Shown here: positions 17,492-27,012 of the stretch, piece after piece
How positions within the stretch are numbered: position 1 is the stretch's first letter
Layout of the letters: each line of letters opens with the position of its first letter
NCBI GenBank assembly: GCA_934465535.1
Contig: CAKSKV010000003.1
Location: 124,001 to 188,000, forward strand
Direction: 5' to 3'
DNA: 64,000 bases
DNA from: an uncultured Clostridia bacterium
Lineage (GTDB): Bacteria > Bacillota > Clostridia > Christensenellales > QALW01
Notes under the pieces: model-generated
Told to the model about the DNA's origin: nothing
Database searches by the model: none
Seen by the model: the letters and a program-made list of their open reading frames with translations, nothing else
Program-made: the position numbers and the translations under genes

Positions 17492-17764
17492 ATGTTTCAG
17501 GACAAGACTTTAGTTTGCAAAGATTGCGGCGCCGAGTTCGTGTTCACCGCCGGTGAGCAGGAATTCTATGCCGAAAAGGGCCTCAAGAACGAGCCCAGCC
17601 GCTGCCGCGAGTGCCGTCAGGCCAAGAAGAACGCTCAGCGTGCTCCCCGTGAGATGTTTGACGCCGTTTGCGCTCAGTGCGGCGCTCACACTCAGGTTCC
17701 TTTCCAGCCCAAGGAAGACCGTCCGGTTTACTGCGACGCTTGCTTCAAGGCAAGAAAAGGCTGA
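17492..17764 (+). CDS. Double zinc-ribbon protein
   Basis: A 90-residue protein starting MFQDKTLVCKDCGAEFVF. Two cysteine-pair modules are visible: CKDCG with CRECR about 30 residues later, and CAQCG with CDACF near the C-terminus. This matches a family of small probable zinc-ribbon proteins common in Clostridia, whose function is not established. The ATG at 17492 is preferred over the TTG at 17474 because the GGGGGA ribosome site lies between them. A strong promoter, long leader and terminator make it a single-gene unit, and the codon choice suggests high expression. A role in nucleic-acid binding or in cold or stress response is only a guess. Confidence 0.75.
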   Translation: MFQDKTLVCKDCGAEFVFTAGEQEFYAEKGLKNEPSRCRECRQAKKNAQRAPREMFDAVCAQCGAHTQVPFQPKEDRPVYCDACFKARKG

Positions 17765-17779
17765 TTTGCTGCAAACGAA

Positions 17780-17812
17780 ACGCCCTGCAAAAATGCAGGG
17801 CGTTTTTTTACC
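17780..17812 (+). terminator. Terminator of zinc-ribbon gene
   Basis: CGCCCTGCA at 17781-17789 pairs with TGCAGGGCG at 17794-17802 and runs into seven T. Confidence 0.9.
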
Positions 17813-17884
17813 CTACCCCGCCCGATGCTCACGAAACCGCCGTGTAATTTTTTGTAAAACCCGATAAAACCGCATATTTTTTAA

Positions 17885-17913
17885 TTGTGTTTTTTACTCA
17901 TATACTGTATAAT
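17885..17913 (+). promoter_or_regulatory. Sigma-A promoter and long leader of InlB-repeat gene
   Basis: TTGTGT at 17885-17890 and TATAAT at 17908-17913 with a 17-base spacer. The leader to the ATG is about 190 bases. It includes a GCCGT/ACGGC hairpin near 18032-18043 and a 9-bp stem (18062-18070 with 18079-18087) just before the ribosome site. I recognise no known riboswitch class. Confidence 0.6.
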
Positions 17914-18109
17914 TTATGCTGTAAATGTAATGGGCGCGTATGCACAATAAAAGTACATTATTTTTTTGCACCCGATTGCAGTAAACACTACACGCTGTGG
18001 GGTCGCATCAATATACAAACCGTCTGTAATGCCGTAAACGGCTTACAAATATATTTCAGCAGGTCTTTGCTCCAAAAGGCGAAGGCCGATATGAAAGGAA
18101 GGAAAAATC

Positions 18110-19909
18110 ATGAGAAAAAAAGTACTGATAATACTGCTGTCTCTGCTTCTGCTTGCAGGAGTCATATCCGTGCCGGTGCTTGCAGCCTCCTGGAAGCCGG
18201 AAGACAAGATAACCATCACCGTCCGCGTATTTGACCCCAATACCGGCGGCGTATGGGTAGTGGGCAGCGACACCTGCACAAAGGGCGATGAAAACATTCA
18301 GTCCGATGCATACCGCATCCCCGAGCTTTCAAAGTTCGTAGGCGGAAATTACAGCGTACAGAAGGTTGCGGGCAACTGGTATTTCCCCACCGGCGAGATG
18401 AATGTCGGAACGAATGTTTACTGGAGCTGCAACTCCTCCACCGCTGCCATGACCTACTGGGTTCCCGGCTTTGTGCCCCCCACGCCCTCCGGCTCAGGTG
18501 ACCCCGCGCCCACGCCCGGTCCTACCTCCGGCAGCCATGAGGAAGGCAGCGGCGATTATACCATACACTTTACAATTATTTACCACGCAAACTATCCCGG
18601 CGAGGCCAGCCCGGAATACCCGCAGTACAGCATGAGCTATACAGTTCATGCATCGTACAATATTGTTAATACCGGCAGATCCATTACCGTGCTTACCCCT
18701 GCCGAAGCGGGCTTTACCGCTCCTAACGGCTATAAGCTGGCTTCTCCTCCGTGGAACACTAAGGCAGACGGCACCGGCAGCGCTGTCAATGCGGTGATGA
18801 TGTGCAAAAACAACGCCACCTATCACCTTTATGCTCAGTGGACCCCCACTCAGGTTTCCCAAACGCTTACCCTTAAGTATATGGACGGCCAAACCGAGCT
18901 TGTAAACGAAACCTATCTTGAGAACGACACCGTAACCGTAAAGAATTATATGGGTGATGCCAAGGAGGGTTATACCTTCAAGGGCTGGGATACCTCAAGT
19001 GAAGCCAAAACCGTTGTATACTCTGCCGCCGACACCTTTGAAATAACGGCAAACACCACTCTTTACGCCGTGTGGGAGCAGGATGCACCGGAAGAGAAAT
19101 ACACCGTTATCTACACCGACGGCGTGGAGGATGAGGTAGTATTCGAGGATAAAACCTTCCCAGACCTTGCCAAGGGCAGCGCAACTCCCTCCTTTGGCGA
19201 GAACCCCACAAGGACCGGCTATGTGTTCGCCGGCTGGAACCCCGAGGTAGCTGCCACCGTAACCGAAAATGTTACCTATGTTGCTGCATGGAAGGCAGAC
19301 AGAAACAACAACGGCATCGCTGACGAGGATGAGGATAAATACTCCGTTACCTACACCGACGGCGTAGATAATGAAGAAGTATTCCCGGATCAGACCTATA
19401 ACGACCTGCTTTCCGGCGATCCCACTCCCGCCTTCCGCGGCGAGAGCGACACTGCGGCAACCCCCACGCGCGACGGCTATATATTCGCCGGCTGGAACCC
19501 CGAGGTAGCCGAAACCGTAACCGAAAGTGTCACCTATGTTGCTGCATGGAAAGAGGACAGAAACCACAACAACATTCCGGATGATGAAGAGGACAGATAC
19601 ACCGTAAGATATACCGACGGTGCAAACGGCATCTACTTCCCGGATCAGGTTTACGAAAACCTGCTTGCAGGCGACCCCACCCCCGCCTTTGAGGGCACTC
19701 CCGAAAGAGAGGGCTACACCTTCGCAGGCTGGGACATCACCGTTACCGATACCGTAACCGGCAACGCCACCTATGTGGCGCGTTGGGAGCAGAGCGTTAA
19801 GCCCACGGGCGACAACACTGCTGCGGTTGCCGCGGCGGCCATCGTTGCACTGCTTGCAGCGGCAGCGGCTGTTATCATCACTCTGCGCCGCAGAGCCAAG
19901 GCTGACTGA
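18110..19909 (+). CDS. InlB B-repeat surface protein
   Basis: A 599-residue exported protein. The signal peptide ends near VLAASW at about residue 27. Residues 30-125 form an N-terminal region with a Trp-rich VGGNYSVQKVAGNWYFP segment. A Pro/Gly/Ser linker follows. Residues about 145-565 hold five InlB B/Listeria-Bacteroides-type units, each ending in a GYxFAGWxxxxxxTVTExVTYVAxW-like pattern. Short acidic DRNNNGIADEDED linkers between units resemble calcium-binding dockerin-like loops. The C-terminus has one membrane helix (about 573-591) and a basic RRRAKAD tail, without LPXTG. It is likely a membrane-anchored adhesin-like protein. It has its own promoter and terminator. Confidence 0.85.
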   Translation: MRKKVLIILLSLLLLAGVISVPVLAASWKPEDKITITVRVFDPNTGGVWVVGSDTCTKGDENIQSDAYRIPELSKFVGGNYSVQKVAGNWYFPTGEMNVGTNVYWSCNSSTAAMTYWVPGFVPPTPSGSGDPAPTPGPTSGSHEEGSGDYTIHFTIIYHANYPGEASPEYPQYSMSYTVHASYNIVNTGRSITVLTPAEAGFTAPNGYKLASPPWNTKADGTGSAVNAVMMCKNNATYHLYAQWTPTQVSQTLTLKYMDGQTELVNETYLENDTVTVKNYMGDAKEGYTFKGWDTSSEAKTVVYSAADTFEITANTTLYAVWEQDAPEEKYTVIYTDGVEDEVVFEDKTFPDLAKGSATPSFGENPTRTGYVFAGWNPEVAATVTENVTYVAAWKADRNNNGIADEDEDKYSVTYTDGVDNEEVFPDQTYNDLLSGDPTPAFRGESDTAATPTRDGYIFAGWNPEVAETVTESVTYVAAWKEDRNHNNIPDDEEDRYTVRYTDGANGIYFPDQVYENLLAGDPTPAFEGTPEREGYTFAGWDITVTDTVTGNATYVARWEQSVKPTGDNTAAVAAAAIVALLAAAAAVIITLRRRAKAD

Positions 19910-19932
19910 TAGCTGCAAAAAACAATTGCATT

Positions 19933-19966
19933 AAAAAACTCCGTGTGAACCACGGAGTTTTTTATA
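19933..19966 (+). terminator. Terminator of InlB-repeat gene
   Basis: AAAAAACTCCGTG pairs with CACGGAGTTTTTT around a short loop; typical intrinsic terminator. Confidence 0.85.
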
Positions 19967-20161
19967 TGCTTTTATTTTATATACAGCCCTTTGCCCTGCA
20001 TATTGTATCTCTGTCATAACTGACGATCTCCGCTTATGCTTTGCCTTTTGTCAGTCCTTTTTATTCAGCTTTTGCCGTTTTATCCTATCTAATATTTTTT
20101 CTTGCTGCGCACGGTTTTTAATTTTACGCACAGCTTTTATAATATTGTGCGTGAATTTTCT

Positions 20162-20189
20162 TTGCAGCAATTCCTTTTCGTGTTATAAT
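20162..20189 (+). promoter_or_regulatory. Sigma-A promoter for AbiE pair
   Basis: TTGCAG at 20162-20167 and TATAAT at 20184-20189 with a 16-base spacer. AbiEi-type antitoxins repress their own promoter. The rest of the interval 19967-20243 is AT-rich and shows no other clear feature. Confidence 0.6.
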
Positions 20190-20243
20190 AAATTAAACAC
20201 ATATACTGCTTGTGTGTATTTTATAACGGAAAAAGGTGAATCA

Positions 20244-20849
20244 GTGGATATCCGAAAGCAAGTAAAAGAAATTATCATAAATAACGGCGGCATTGCAAAA
20301 TCTGCTGATTTTGTCGCTGCCGGAATCAGGGCGGCAGATGTTGTAAACATGTGCAACGCCGGAATACTTTCCCGTGTGCGGCACGGCTATTATGAGCTTA
20401 CGGAAAAGAGCGGGGTTTCCGAGGAACGGCTTCTTGCAGCCCTCGTTCCGAAAGGAATTGTTTGCGTTGAATCGGCTCTTTTTCATTACGGCTACTGCGA
20501 TTTTGCTCCGCGCAAGTGGTCGATAGCGGTCCCTCGTTCTATGTCAAGGACGAAGCTTAATGTGGATGTTCTCGCTCTGCAACCTTACTATGTGCAAGCG
20601 GAACTGTACGGTTTGGGTAAGACCGCAGATAATTTCAATGGCGTTATCCTTCCCGTATATGACCGTGAACGCACCATTTGTGATTGCTTCAAATACCGTT
20701 CAAAACTTGACAATGAGATTTTTAATAAGGCGCTAAATGCTTACGCAAATGATACCGAGAAAAATCTGAACAACCTTTCTGCGTATGCAAAAAAACTGCG
20801 TGTATATAAAAAAGTTACCGAACTGATGGAGGTGTTGCTGAATGGCTGA
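20244..20849 (+). CDS. abiEi: AbiEi-type antitoxin
   Basis: A 201-residue winged-helix DNA-binding protein, the antitoxin of a type IV AbiE toxin-antitoxin system that can give abortive phage defence. The N-terminus (IRKQVKEIIINNGGIAKSADF, RHGYYELTEK) is the HTH. The C-terminal domain contains CVESALFHYGYCDFAPRKWSI-like and YDRERTICDCFKYRSKLDN segments typical of AbiEi. I chose the GTG at 20244, preceded by AAAAAGGTGA. It overlaps the toxin gene by 8 bases, as is usual. Moderately AT-rich, in line with horizontal transfer. Confidence 0.85.
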   Translation: MDIRKQVKEIIINNGGIAKSADFVAAGIRAADVVNMCNAGILSRVRHGYYELTEKSGVSEERLLAALVPKGIVCVESALFHYGYCDFAPRKWSIAVPRSMSRTKLNVDVLALQPYYVQAELYGLGKTADNFNGVILPVYDRERTICDCFKYRSKLDNEIFNKALNAYANDTEKNLNNLSAYAKKLRVYKKVTELMEVLLNG

Positions 20850-21738
20850 TATAGCGGCATCCGTGCTTGCACGACTGAAAAACAGGGCTGCCGAAAGCGG
20901 AAGAAGCTATCAGCTTTGTCTGCAGCTCTTTTGCCAAGAGGAATTCCTGCGCCGTTTGGAGAAATCCGAATATGCAGAAAACCTTGTGCTTAAGGGCGGC
21001 TTGTTTATCTATTCCCTTACCGACTTTGACAGCCGAGTAACGGTTGATGTTGATTTTTTGCTCAGACAAATGCCGAATACGCCCGAGCAGTTGAAAACCA
21101 TGTTGGAGAAAATTATCGCTGTACCCACCGGAAACGATTTTATCACTTTTGAAATCAAAGATGTTGTACCTATCTCCGTCGCCAAAAAGTATGCGGGAAT
21201 CGGCGCATCGGTAGTTGCTTATATTAAGAACACCAGAACTCCGTTCAGTATTGATTTCGGTGTGGGTGATGTTATTGTGCCGAAGCAGGAAAAGCGAAAA
21301 ATTCCGACACAGCTTTCCGACTTTTACGCTCCGACGGTAAATACATACTCCCTTGAAACAACCATTGCCGAAAAGATGGACGCTATCCTCAGCCTTATGG
21401 AATTCTCCAGCAGAATGAAGGATTACTACGATATTTATTATCTTGCCAATAAATTTGATTTTGACGGTAAAATATTAACAGAAGCACTCAAAAGAACTTT
21501 TGTTAATCGCGGGCACAGCTTTACTGTTGAGCAGTTTGAGCAGGTAATAACCTTTGGCAGCGATGATGTCATGCAGAGAAAATGGAAAGCCTTCTGCCGC
21601 AAAATTGATACAAAAACCGATGACTACGGCACCGTATTAAAAACGATAAATGCCTTCTTGGCAAAGCCGTTTTCCGCCGCGGCAAAGAACAGCGAACTCA
21701 CCGAAAAATGGTCTGCCGCCGACGGCAAATGGATATAG
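20842..21738 (+). CDS. abiEii: AbiEii-type nucleotidyltransferase toxin
   Basis: A 298-residue toxin of the AbiEii/DUF1814 family. The nucleotidyltransferase core is visible: NLVLKGGLFIYSLTDFDSR, then VTVDVDFLL with the two metal-binding aspartates. A later TTIAEKMDAILSLMEFSSRMKDYYDIYYL segment carries the conserved catalytic lysine and aspartate residues. Family members transfer nucleotides to target RNAs, such as tRNA acceptor stems, blocking growth. All core motifs look intact. It starts at an ATG inside the end of the antitoxin gene. Confidence 0.88.
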   Translation: MADIAASVLARLKNRAAESGRSYQLCLQLFCQEEFLRRLEKSEYAENLVLKGGLFIYSLTDFDSRVTVDVDFLLRQMPNTPEQLKTMLEKIIAVPTGNDFITFEIKDVVPISVAKKYAGIGASVVAYIKNTRTPFSIDFGVGDVIVPKQEKRKIPTQLSDFYAPTVNTYSLETTIAEKMDAILSLMEFSSRMKDYYDIYYLANKFDFDGKILTEALKRTFVNRGHSFTVEQFEQVITFGSDDVMQRKWKAFCRKIDTKTDDYGTVLKTINAFLAKPFSAAAKNSELTEKWSAADGKWI

Positions 21739-21854
21739 AAGGCGGGGAACAGAGAAAGATCGTATTATGGCAAATCCGATTAAAGGCTCATTTTATAACG
21801 CAGCTTTTGGTTTTATGAAATTTCAATTCAAGCTATAAATACGCTGTTATCACT

Positions 21855-24173
21855 CTATTCCCAAAAATCCTCCAGCAGGTCGCGGTAGGAGCGCTCCTCC
21901 TGCGACAGATAATGCATCTGCCACTCCTGCGGCATAAGCTCGGTATAGGGCGGGCGCGCATAGCGCGAATCGATAAGCAGCACCACCCCGCGGTCGGTAT
22001 CGGTGCGTATTACCCGTCCCGCCGCCTGAAGCACCCGGTTAAGCCCCGGATATACATATGCATAGCCGTAGCCGTCCATATCTACGGAATCGAAATATTC
22101 CTTTATAAGGTTGCGCTCCGGCGACAGCTGCGGCAGCCCGACCCCCACTATAACGGCGCCTATAAGCCGTTTGCCCGGCAGATCCACTCCTTCGCCGAAA
22201 TGGCCGCCCAGCACCGAAAAGCCCACTACGCCCTCCTCGTTTTCAAAACGGGAAATAAAGCTTTCTTTATCCCTGCGGCTCATGTTTGGCACATGCACCG
22301 CCACCGGCACCTGCGGGCAAAGCGCGCAGAATTCCTTAAGCACCCCGTTAAGAAACGCGTAGGAGGGGAAAAACACAATATAATTGCCCTTTTTTATCCG
22401 TATTGTCGCTCTTATCCGCTTGGCTATGGGCAGGCAAGCCTGCGCTCGGGAGGAATAGGCGGTGTTTATGCCGTCGTCCGCCACCACCAGCAGATTATCC
22501 GGGTCAAAGGGATAGGGCAGCTCAAAATAGTAGCTGTTTTCATCCGCCCCGAGCATATACATATAGTATTCATGCGGTGATATGGTAGCGCTGAAAAGCA
22601 CGCTTGCCCGCGCAAGCTCCAGCGTTTTGCGCACAAACGCCCCGGTGTGCACGCACAAAAGATGCAGCGAGCAATCCGCCGCCAGCACATAGCACCTGTG
22701 ATATTCCGGGCGGTAATGCTCAAATACCATCATAAAATCCGAAAGCAGCCGGGAAAGTTCCGCCGCGGCGGGCGGCAGCGGATGCTCCGCCTCCTCCCCC
22801 AGCTTCTCCATTATCCGGGCAGAAGCGGCATACACCGCCGCAGGCGGCTGCTCCAGCAGAAAGCCCTGCTCCTCCCTGCCCCTGCACAGCCCCTTAAGCT
22901 GCCCCTCAAGCCTGCGCAGCAGCCCCGAAAGGGCAGGAAAATCCTCCAGCTCCCGCCGCAGACGCGCTATCATTGCGGGGCTTAGCCTTGCGGAAAAAAT
23001 ATCCCGCGTGCGCTCCACAAGGTTGTGCGCCTCGTCCACAAGAAACACGCTGTCGCGGCGGCTGTTCTGAAAATACCGCCTGAAGCGTATCGAGGGGTGA
23101 AAGGCATAATTGTAATCGCATATTATGCAGTCGCAATACTCGCTTATCTTCAGGCTCAGCTCAAAGGGGCACAGTCCGTATTTCTCCCCCAGCTCTCTCA
23201 CCCGTGCGGGAGAAAACGCATCCTCCGCCAATATCTGCGGCAGATATTCGTGCTGCTTTATTTCATAATCCCGGCAGTACGGGCATTTCTCCGGGTCACA
23301 TTCCCGCTTTTCCATAAGGCAGGCCTTGTCCTTTGCGGTTATGCATATGCTCTTTAAGCGCAGTCCGCCCCGCCGCATAAGCTCAAGGGCGCGCACCGCC
23401 GCCTCTGCCGTCTGTTCCTTTGCGGTAAAATAAAACACCCGCCGGCACAGCCCCGTCCCCAACGCCTTAAGCGCGGGAAACAGCGTAGCCGCCGTTTTGC
23501 CGGTGCCCGTAGGCGCCTGTACATACAGTGTTTTTTTGTTTTTTACGGCCATATATACCTGCTGCGCCATCTCAAGCTGGCTGGGCCGGTACTTGGGAAA
23601 GGGAAATTGCAGCTCCGCAAGGGATACATCACGCCTTTGCCCGTGCCGCACCGTTTCGTCGCTTATGCGCGCGTAGTCCTCCACCATGGCGTTAAAGCGG
23701 GCGCACAGCTCCTCAAAGCTTGCCTGCGTGATAAAATCCCGCGTTTTTCCGTTTTGCATTTGATAATATGTCAGCCGCAGGTTTACGCTTGAAAGCCCTT
23801 TATCCAGCGCATATATAAACCCGTATATCCACAGCTGCGCATGATATGCCGGATAATGCTCCCATTCCAGCTCCTCAAGGGGAAGATAGGTGGTTTTTAT
23901 CTCGTGCACCTGCGCCGCGAGCGGCACTATACCGTCTGCCCGCCCCTCAATGGTGAGCATATATTCCGGCCTTTCCAGCGTAACGGAAAGGGGTACCTCC
24001 TTAAGGTATCCCTCCTCCTGCTCTGCCTGGAGCCGCCTGTGCGCCGCCGCTCCCTCCAGCGCGCGCCTGATGCTTGCCCGCGCCGCAATAAGGTCGCCCT
24101 GCGCGCAGTAATATTCCGCAAGCTCCCGCGCCGAAAGGCGAACCTCCGGCTTTGCCTCCTGCACGCCGCTCAC
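21855..24173 (-). CDS. PD-(D/E)XK nuclease-DinG/Rad3-like helicase
   Basis: A 772-residue protein. Residues about 60-110 carry a RecB-like nuclease core (GRADGI, then VHEIKTTY supplying the D...ExK triad). From about 195 follows a superfamily 2 XPD/DinG helicase: Walker A APTGTGKTAAT, a cysteine cluster (CLMEKRECDPEKCPYC, then YGLCPFE) likely binding a 4Fe-4S cluster, the DEAH box VFLVDEAHN, and late motifs GHFGEGVDLPGKRL and LQAAGRVIRTD. It probably unwinds 5'-3' with a built-in nuclease for repair. The start is a GTG overlapping the atpC stop (GTGA), so it is coupled to the ATP synthase operon. Confidence 0.82.
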   Translation of the reverse strand: MSGVQEAKPEVRLSARELAEYYCAQGDLIAARASIRRALEGAAAHRRLQAEQEEGYLKEVPLSVTLERPEYMLTIEGRADGIVPLAAQVHEIKTTYLPLEELEWEHYPAYHAQLWIYGFIYALDKGLSSVNLRLTYYQMQNGKTRDFITQASFEELCARFNAMVEDYARISDETVRHGQRRDVSLAELQFPFPKYRPSQLEMAQQVYMAVKNKKTLYVQAPTGTGKTAATLFPALKALGTGLCRRVFYFTAKEQTAEAAVRALELMRRGGLRLKSICITAKDKACLMEKRECDPEKCPYCRDYEIKQHEYLPQILAEDAFSPARVRELGEKYGLCPFELSLKISEYCDCIICDYNYAFHPSIRFRRYFQNSRRDSVFLVDEAHNLVERTRDIFSARLSPAMIARLRRELEDFPALSGLLRRLEGQLKGLCRGREEQGFLLEQPPAAVYAASARIMEKLGEEAEHPLPPAAAELSRLLSDFMMVFEHYRPEYHRCYVLAADCSLHLLCVHTGAFVRKTLELARASVLFSATISPHEYYMYMLGADENSYYFELPYPFDPDNLLVVADDGINTAYSSRAQACLPIAKRIRATIRIKKGNYIVFFPSYAFLNGVLKEFCALCPQVPVAVHVPNMSRRDKESFISRFENEEGVVGFSVLGGHFGEGVDLPGKRLIGAVIVGVGLPQLSPERNLIKEYFDSVDMDGYGYAYVYPGLNRVLQAAGRVIRTDTDRGVVLLIDSRYARPPYTELMPQEWQMHYLSQEERSYRDLLEDFWE

Positions 24174-24664
24174 CTGTGCTCTCCTTCCGCGCCGCCGCTG
24201 CTGCCGCCGGATGTATCCCCGCCGTCCGGCTTTCCTTCTCCGAACCTTGCTTCAGCGCGCCCCTTAAGGGAGCGCAGCCTTGCCTGCGCACGCTCAAGCG
24301 CCCATACATGGCGCTGTATTTCGTATTTGTTGTTTTCCCTCTGCGCCGCCTCAAGATGCCTCTTGGCGCGCTCAAGCGCCTCCTGTGCGCGCTGAGCGTC
24401 AATATCCTCCAGCCACTCTATGGACTGCGCGAATATATACACCTTTTCCCCCAGCACCTCAAGAAAACCGCCCGTGCACACCGCCGTGCGCTCTTTATCC
24501 TCTATTATCACCTTTATTTCGCTGGGGGCAAGCGCCGCCACCACCGGCTCGTGCTGATACAGCACCCCCATTTTACCAAGGGGGGTATCCACGGTAAGGG
24601 ACTGCGCAGGCCCGGTATAAAACACCCTGTCCGGCGTAACTATCTCAAGGGCGAAGCTTCTCAT
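24170..24664 (-). CDS. atpC: ATP synthase epsilon subunit
   Basis: A 164-residue central-stalk subunit of F1. The beta-sandwich domain is clear: FALEIVTPDRVFYTGPAQSL, PLGKMGVLYQHEPVVAAL and ICTGGFLEVLGEKVYIFAQ-like strands. The C-terminal two-helix hairpin (RAQEALERAKRHLEAA and later) normally inhibits ATP hydrolysis. A Gly/Ser/Glu-rich tail makes it about 25 residues longer than usual. The ATG at 24664 overlaps the atpD stop, after AAAGGAG. The stop overlaps the helicase GTG. Confidence 0.92.
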   Translation of the reverse strand: MRSFALEIVTPDRVFYTGPAQSLTVDTPLGKMGVLYQHEPVVAALAPSEIKVIIEDKERTAVCTGGFLEVLGEKVYIFAQSIEWLEDIDAQRAQEALERAKRHLEAAQRENNKYEIQRHVWALERAQARLRSLKGRAEARFGEGKPDGGDTSGGSSGGAEGEHR

Positions 24665-26055
24665 TGCGCCAGCTCCTTTGCCTTTTGACGCACCTCGTCG
24701 ATATCTCCCACCATATAGAAGGCCGCCTCCGGCAGATCGTCCGCCTCCCCGTCCACTATGCAGCGGAAGCTCTCGATGCACCTGTCAAGGGGCACATATC
24801 TGCCCTTCATGCCGGAAAAGCCCTCCGCCATAAACATGGGCTGGGAGAGAAACTTCTGTATTTTGCGCGCCCGCGCCACCACCAGCTTATCCTCGCGGCT
24901 CAGCTCGTCCATGCCCAGTATTACGATTATATCCTGAAGCTCGCGGTATCTCTGCAATATCTCCTGCACCGACCGCGCCACGCGATAGTGCAGCTCGCCC
25001 ACTATATCCGCCTCCAGTATCCGGGAGGTGGAATCAAGCGGATCCACCGCCGGATATATTCCCATCTGGCTTATGGTTCTTGAAAGCACCGTTGTTGCAT
25101 CAAGATGGGAAAACACCGTTGCCGGCGCCGGGTCCGTAAGATCGTCCGCCGGGACATATACCGCCTGCACCGAGGTTATGGAGCCGTCCTTCGTGCAGGC
25201 GATTCTCTCCTCCAGCTCGCCCATTTCCTGAGCCAGCGTGGGCTGATAGCCCACTGCGGAGGGCATGCGCCCAAGCAGCGCGCTTACCTCGCTGCCCGCC
25301 TGTATATAACGGAATATGTTGTCTATAAACAGCAGCACATCCTTTTTCCTGTCGTCACGGAAATATTCCGCCATGGTAAGCCCCGTAAACGCCACGCGCA
25401 TACGGCTTCCCGGCGGTTCGTTCATCTGCCCGAAGGCAAGTGCCGTCTTTTCCAGCGTTCCGGAGGCCGCCATCTCGCCCAGCAGATCGCTGCCCTCGCG
25501 CGAACGCTCTCCCACGCCCGTAAACACCGAATATCCGCCGTGCTCCGTGGCTATGTTGTGGATCATCTCCAGTATCAGCACGGTCTTGCCTACGCCCGCA
25601 CCGCCGAAAAGCCCAATCTTTCCGCCGCGTACATACGGCGCCAAAAGATCGATTACCTTGATGCCCGTTTCCAGTATCTCGGTGCTGAACACCTGCTCGT
25701 CATACCTTGGCGCCGCGCGGTGAATGGGCCGCCGCTCCCCCTCGATGGGGCCGCGCCTGTCCACCGGCTCTCCTATAACATTTACGGTGCGCCCCAGCGT
25801 GCCCTCGCCCACCGGCACCTTTATCGGCTCTCCGGTGGCAATGGCCGTCATGCCGCGCACCAGCCCCTCGGTGGCATGCAGCGCTATGCACCTTACCGCG
25901 CCCTCCGGCAGCAAAAGCGTACACTCCAGCCACACCGTGCGCTCCTGCTCCGGGCAGGGCACATATATGGCCTCGTGGATACGCGGAACACAGCCTTCAA
26001 ACACCGCGTCCACCACCGCTCCTATAACCGCTGTTATCTTTCCCTTTACTTCCAT
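24661..26055 (-). CDS. atpD: ATP synthase beta subunit
   Basis: A 464-residue catalytic subunit of F1. It has the P-loop GGAGVGKT at about residues 152-159, the GERSREGSDLLGEM segment with the catalytic glutamate, LLFIDNIFRYIQAGSEVS, and the late HYRVARSVQEILQRYREL region. Full family length; catalytic residues appear intact. It lies 75 bases after atpG and overlaps atpC by 4 bases, in the standard A-G-D-C order. Confidence 0.96.
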   Translation of the reverse strand: MEVKGKITAVIGAVVDAVFEGCVPRIHEAIYVPCPEQERTVWLECTLLLPEGAVRCIALHATEGLVRGMTAIATGEPIKVPVGEGTLGRTVNVIGEPVDRRGPIEGERRPIHRAAPRYDEQVFSTEILETGIKVIDLLAPYVRGGKIGLFGGAGVGKTVLILEMIHNIATEHGGYSVFTGVGERSREGSDLLGEMAASGTLEKTALAFGQMNEPPGSRMRVAFTGLTMAEYFRDDRKKDVLLFIDNIFRYIQAGSEVSALLGRMPSAVGYQPTLAQEMGELEERIACTKDGSITSVQAVYVPADDLTDPAPATVFSHLDATTVLSRTISQMGIYPAVDPLDSTSRILEADIVGELHYRVARSVQEILQRYRELQDIIVILGMDELSREDKLVVARARKIQKFLSQPMFMAEGFSGMKGRYVPLDRCIESFRCIVDGEADDLPEAAFYMVGDIDEVRQKAKELAQ

Positions 26056-26130
26056 TGACCTTTGCCCCTCGGTTTTTTGATATCCGGCCGTCCCGGTTTT
26101 TGCTTTTTCACGCGTCCTTAAGCGCGCCGG

Positions 26131-27012
26131 CTATTGCTTCCCCGCCGCGTCCGCTCCGGCGGCGATCTCCGTGATCTCCCGCGTTACCGCGCTCTGACGG
26201 GTGGCGTTATATTCAAGATTCAGCTTTTCCAAAAGCTCCTCGGCATTCCTTGTGGATTCGTCCATTGCCTGCATGCGCTTGCTGTGCTCGCTTGCGTAGG
26301 ACTGCACCAGCATGCCGTAAAGCTGCCCCAGCACATACTGCGGCACCAGCGCCGTTATTACCTCCTGCGGCCCAGGCTCGTAGGATATGTCAGCATCGCG
26401 GAAATCGGGGTCGTATGTTACATCTCGGAAATCCTGTATCAGCAGCGGCAGCAGCCGGGCAACGCGCACCTCCTGGCGCACCTTGTTTATCATGTGGGTG
26501 TAAACCACCATGGCCTCGTCTATGCTGCCCGCCTCCATGCGCTCGGTTATGCTTTCCATTATGCGCCGCGCCGCGCTTATAGTGGGCGGATCCAGTATGT
26601 CGCGGTATTCATAATCCGTTTTTATACCCTCGCGCCGGAAAAATTCCGCCGCCATCGCTCCCACCGTAATAAGCGTGACCCTGCCGCTGCAGGCCCGCAT
26701 GGCCTCCAGCGCCGCCGCGCATACATCGTGATTGTAGCCGCCGGCCATGCCGCGATCCGAAGCAATGACAACAAAGCACACCGCTCCGCCCTCCCTGCGG
26801 GTACGCTTGAGATATTTATGCGAATAATCCGGCATGTGCGACAGTATGTGCTTTATCGCCTGACGGGCATGGTCGGAATACATCCTGTTGCTTTGATACA
26901 TAAGCATTGCGCGGCGTATGCGGCTTGTGCTTATAAGATACATGGCGCGCGTAAGCTCCGCCGTGCTGCTCACCGACCGTATTCGCTTTTTTATGTCATA
27001 GGCGCTGCTCAT
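26131..27012 (-). CDS. atpG: ATP synthase gamma subunit
   Basis: A 293-residue rotor shaft subunit. The N-terminal helix (YDIKKRIRSVSSTAELTRAM) and the C-terminal helix (DESTRNAEELLEKLNLEYN, RQSAVTREITEIAAG) form the coiled coil inserted in F1. The middle Rossmann-like domain has VVIASDRGMAGGYNHDV. Normal length. The ATG overlaps the atpA stop by 4 bases. Confidence 0.95.
   Translation of the reverse strand: MSSAYDIKKRIRSVSSTAELTRAMYLISTSRIRRAMLMYQSNRMYSDHARQAIKHILSHMPDYSHKYLKRTRREGGAVCFVVIASDRGMAGGYNHDVCAAALEAMRACSGRVTLITVGAMAAEFFRREGIKTDYEYRDILDPPTISAARRIMESITERMEAGSIDEAMVVYTHMINKVRQEVRVARLLPLLIQDFRDVTYDPDFRDADISYEPGPQEVITALVPQYVLGQLYGMLVQSYASEHSKRMQAMDESTRNAEELLEKLNLEYNATRQSAVTREITEIAAGADAAGKQ

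Noticed and set aside
17915..18109. Possible c-di-GMP or other riboswitch in the leader of the InlB-repeat gene
   Set aside because: Hairpins are present, but the conserved blocks of known classes are missing.
18110..19909. LPXTG-type sortase anchoring of the InlB-repeat protein
   Set aside because: The C-terminus has a membrane helix and basic tail but no LPXTG or similar motif.
21767..21838. A 23-codon ORF after the AbiEii gene
   Set aside because: Too short, no clear ribosome site, no recognised peptide family.
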